This document shows positions 61,411-64,000 of a stretch of DNA of 64,000 nt, one piece after another. This DNA is from JAUIAI01 sp045106815 (GTDB taxonomy: Bacteria; Pseudomonadota; Gammaproteobacteria; Burkholderiales; Burkholderiaceae_E). The position numbers and the translations under genes are program-made. The DNA lies in assembly GCA_045106815.1 (NCBI GenBank), contig JBGCFG010000003.1:1-64000 (forward strand), written 5' to 3'. Position 1 is the stretch's first letter. Every line of letters begins with the position of its first letter. Under the pieces are notes generated by a model. It was not told the DNA's origin. It made no database searches and worked only from the letters and a program-made list of their open reading frames with translations.

Positions 61411-63861
61411 ATGCCAATGCTCACGCTCGGCCGCAAGATTACTATCGTTGTCTTCCTTTGCATCGTCGCAATCGAAGCCGTCGTGCTTGCATTCTCAGTT
61501 GTGAGCGAGCGCGATCGTTTGCTGAGCAAGATAGACAAGTCGCTGGCCATCGCTATGCCACTCATTAGTCGGGCCACCCAAGCTGACGCAAGCTTTCTGC
61601 TTCGCGAGCAAGCCCGAACGGCCACCTTCCCGATGGTTGGGCTGGTGGTTACGAATCCGGGCGGATGGTCTGTGACCGCCGGCGACACCGATCAGTTAAT
61701 GAACAACCTTGAGCAGACCGGTGCAGGCGCTCCCAGGAACGATCGCAGCTACCTGGATCCGACCCGAAACGTCTACGAACGTTACCTTGAGAAGTACAAA
61801 GACGACTCACTTGAAGCGTATCGAGTCTGGGTTCGTTTCGATGTTCAGGCGCTTGACAGTGTCTTGTGGGCCTACATCTGGAAGATTATCGGCTTAGTCG
61901 CCCTCATTTGCGTGTTCGTCACAGCAGCTACTTTGCTTGCTCTCAGACCGATTCTGCTGAATCCGTTGCTCGACCTGCGCGACACACTGCTTGATGCGCA
62001 AAACCATGGTCTGACCGAAGCGAAAGTCGTGAACACCCACCTGACCAGGCAGGATGAGATCGGTGATCTGTATCGCGCCTTCGATTCGATGCGAGCCGCG
62101 TTAACAGAGGCGAAAGAATCCAGCGACAAGCTCAACGATCGGATAGACGGCCTGACGCGACTAGGTGTCGACTGCTTTTGGGAAACCGACCGACACTTTC
62201 GCTTCACCTTCGTTACGGCGGGGGTTGAAGCACTGCTCGGTCGAGATGCTCACGGCTTAATCGGTCATTCAGTGATGGACTTGGCCAAGTCAGGCGGACT
62301 GCCGATCAAAGACCCTGTTATGTGCATCATGTCTTTACGCAATAAGGGGGTATGGGAAGGTGAACTTCTGGCGACAGAGGATGACAGCGTTTCCAAAACC
62401 ATTCGAATTGAGGCCCAGATTGCCCGTAACCCTGAAGGATCGGTTACCGGCGTGCGCGGCTCGATAATTGACACGACGGCAACGAGCAGCCTCGCACGCG
62501 AAATCGCCCACCAGCAAACCCACGACAAACTAACGGGTTTGTTGAACAGGCCCGAATTTGAGCGCTTACTCGCACGCAAGCTAAGTGTGTTGCCATCAGT
62601 CAGAAAACCGGCGTGCGTGGTAGTGATCAACCTTGACCGCTTTAAGATTATCAATGACGCCTGCGGGCATGCCGCTGGCGATTCCCTGCTCAAACAGATA
62701 GCCCACCTGCTACAGGGCATTTTGCGAGAAGATGATCAGATCGTCCGACTTAATGGCGACACGTTTGGCGCCCTGATCGACGGTTGTGACCTCAAGGCAG
62801 GCCTGTTGGTGGGTGAAAAAATCAGAGCGGTCATAGAACAGTTCCGGTTCCGTTGGCAATCAGAACCGTATGCGTTGAGCGCAAGTATTGGCATTGCGCC
62901 CATTGACAAGCATGTGACGCGAAACGAAAACGTGTTATTCAACGCTGATTCTGCTTGCTTTCGAGCCAAGGAAACCGGTCGAAATCAAATTCAGGTCTAC
63001 GACCCACAAGACAAACTGCTCACCCGCCGCAATGACGAGGCTCAATCCGTCTCGCGTATCACCCAGGCAATTGAAGAAGATCGCCTGGTATTGTTTTTTC
63101 AGCAAATCAGGCCCGTCTCCGGCCACCAGCCAGACTATCTTCACTTTGAGATTCTGCTGCGCATGAGAACGCGAGACGGTCAGATTTTACCCCCTGCTGC
63201 CTTCTTACCGGCGGCAGAGCGGTTCGGCCTGATTGAGCGGATTGATCGATGGGTTGTGGGCGCTGTGCTCGACTGGCTCAGTGAGCAGTCCATACCACCC
63301 AACACACGACTGAATGTCTGCGTCAACTTGTCTGGGAACTCAGCCGCTGACTCTGGATTTCAGAAGTTTCTTGCAGAGGCCATTCCAGCCGCTCAGATCA
63401 ACCCGGCGCACTTGTGCTTTGAGGTGACCGAGACAACAGCGATTGATAGCCTTGAAGACACGGCAATCTTTCTCGCAAAACTTCAGGCCCTGGGGTGTCA
63501 GATCGCTCTGGATGACTTTGGAACCGGCTTTTCATCTTTGGAATACATTCGCCAGCTGCCGCTCGATTACATCAAGATTGACGGCGCGTTTATCAAAGAG
63601 ATTGAACATAACAAGCTTGACCAGACGCTTGTACGCTGCGTATCAGATGTCGCTCACTTACTCAACGTGAAGACGGTCGCCGAGTTCGTTGAAAATGAAG
63701 CAACACTTGCACTGTTAAAAGAGCTTCGTATTGATCTTGCTCAGGGGTATCACATCGCCAAGCCCGCCCCGCTGCCAGGCATTGATGAATTGCTGGCACT
63801 AACCGCAGCCTCATCCAAAGCAAGCTCACCGGCTAATGATTCAAGCCGCGAGTTAGCCTAA
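61411..63861 (+). CDS. Membrane PAS-GGDEF-EAL signalling protein
   Basis: An 816-residue inner-membrane protein of cyclic-di-GMP signalling. It has a membrane segment at about 9-31, a periplasmic loop to about 148, a second segment at about 150-172, HAMP at about 175-228, PAS at about 240-360, GGDEF at about 370-530 and EAL at about 545-795. The GGDEF site reads N448-G-D-T-F452, so cyclase activity is unlikely. The EAL site reads E580-I-L but keeps the downstream glutamate (V-T-E-T), D701-D702-F-G-T-G and Y-I-K-I-D, so phosphodiesterase activity is plausible. Position next to fimV-region genes may be incidental. Confidence 0.88.
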   Translation: MPMLTLGRKITIVVFLCIVAIEAVVLAFSVVSERDRLLSKIDKSLAIAMPLISRATQADASFLLREQARTATFPMVGLVVTNPGGWSVTAGDTDQLMNNLEQTGAGAPRNDRSYLDPTRNVYERYLEKYKDDSLEAYRVWVRFDVQALDSVLWAYIWKIIGLVALICVFVTAATLLALRPILLNPLLDLRDTLLDAQNHGLTEAKVVNTHLTRQDEIGDLYRAFDSMRAALTEAKESSDKLNDRIDGLTRLGVDCFWETDRHFRFTFVTAGVEALLGRDAHGLIGHSVMDLAKSGGLPIKDPVMCIMSLRNKGVWEGELLATEDDSVSKTIRIEAQIARNPEGSVTGVRGSIIDTTATSSLAREIAHQQTHDKLTGLLNRPEFERLLARKLSVLPSVRKPACVVVINLDRFKIINDACGHAAGDSLLKQIAHLLQGILREDDQIVRLNGDTFGALIDGCDLKAGLLVGEKIRAVIEQFRFRWQSEPYALSASIGIAPIDKHVTRNENVLFNADSACFRAKETGRNQIQVYDPQDKLLTRRNDEAQSVSRITQAIEEDRLVLFFQQIRPVSGHQPDYLHFEILLRMRTRDGQILPPAAFLPAAERFGLIERIDRWVVGAVLDWLSEQSIPPNTRLNVCVNLSGNSAADSGFQKFLAEAIPAAQINPAHLCFEVTETTAIDSLEDTAIFLAKLQALGCQIALDDFGTGFSSLEYIRQLPLDYIKIDGAFIKEIEHNKLDQTLVRCVSDVAHLLNVKTVAEFVENEATLALLKELRIDLAQGYHIAKPAPLPGIDELLALTAASSKASSPANDSSRELA

Positions 63862-64000
63862 GACGGCAGCGGTGCCGGCGCTCGGCGAATAGCAATTAGC
63901 GTCAAGCACGCGCCGACTGCGGCGGCGAGCCCAGCGCCATAGAACGCGCCGGCTGGCGACAGGTGAACCCATAAGCCGCTCACAACCAACCCGCCCAGTG
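63858..64000 (-). CDS. C-terminal end of a membrane transporter (MFS-like), partial
   Basis: The last 47 residues of a protein entering from the right edge, ending at TAG (63858-63860), which overlaps the stop of the convergent GGDEF/EAL gene. Two hydrophobic stretches separated by H-L-S-P-A-G-A-F-Y-G are typical of the final helices of major facilitator superfamily transporters. The N-terminal part is outside the window. Confidence 0.55.
   Translation of the reverse strand, partial: LGGLVVSGLWVHLSPAGAFYGAGLAAAVGACLTLIAIRRAPAPLPS

Noticed and set aside
1..64000. CRISPR arrays, tRNA/rRNA genes, insertion sequences, phage genes
   Set aside because: No repeat-spacer pattern, RNA gene, transposase or integrase was recognised on either strand.

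Overview
The window looks like chromosome of a free-living gammaproteobacterium (moderately high GC, no rRNA or tRNA genes, no phage or insertion sequence seen). The strongest evidence is the right third, read leftwards: leuC-leuD-leuB-asd-fimV-truA-trpF-trpB-trpA-accD-folC-(SPOR protein)-cvpA-purF-metZ. This is the order known from Pseudomonas and related gamma/betaproteobacteria. An E. coli-like LexA box in front of dnaE2 points the same way. I cannot name the genus.

Left part (1-18.4 kb) is accessory. It holds an epoxide hydrolase cut by the window edge; a DUF72 gene followed by a trypsin-like protease and a small partner protein; a SpoIIAA-like protein; an HxlR regulator with a berberine-bridge-type FAD oxidoreductase; a vanadium-haloperoxidase-type enzyme; SOS-controlled dnaE2; an outer-membrane barrel protein; SnoaL-like proteins; two LysR regulators; and an operon of DUF2218, bicupin and ferric-reductase-like membrane protein.

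Middle part (18.4-43.1 kb) looks catabolic. A nitroreductase, an SDR, a dihydroxyacetophenone-dioxygenase-like cupin and a divergent IclR regulator share a clear palindromic operator candidate. Next come a delta-type carbonic anhydrase lipoprotein, a NodB-type deacetylase and a branched-chain-amino-acid-type ABC importer in which LivM, LivG and LivF are one polypeptide. After the importer lies a scar where the 3' end of a benE transporter gene meets the 3' end of a glyoxalase gene. Then follow DUF2141/DUF3179 proteins; an SCP2-like, alpha/beta hydrolase and arylmalonate-decarboxylase-like operon; a TRIC channel; a TDT transporter; htpX; a large DUF6351 lipoprotein; and an aldehyde dehydrogenase/D-aminoacylase pair divergent from a cytochrome P450.

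Right part (43.2-61.0 kb) is the conserved biosynthetic block for leucine, aspartate-family amino acids, tryptophan, fatty acids, folate, purines and methionine, plus the polar hub protein FimV. An intrinsic terminator separates fimV from truA. The end of the window has a membrane GGDEF/EAL protein with a degenerate GGDEF site and the last residues of a transporter.

The points most worth a second look are the protease with its separately encoded propeptide-like domain, the LivMGF fusion with a degenerate LivG signature, the LexA box filling the dnaE2 promoter spacer, the benE/glyoxalase junction, the IclR operator beside the dioxygenase gene, and the AMDase-like operon. All family assignments are made by eye from motifs. 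No database search was run.
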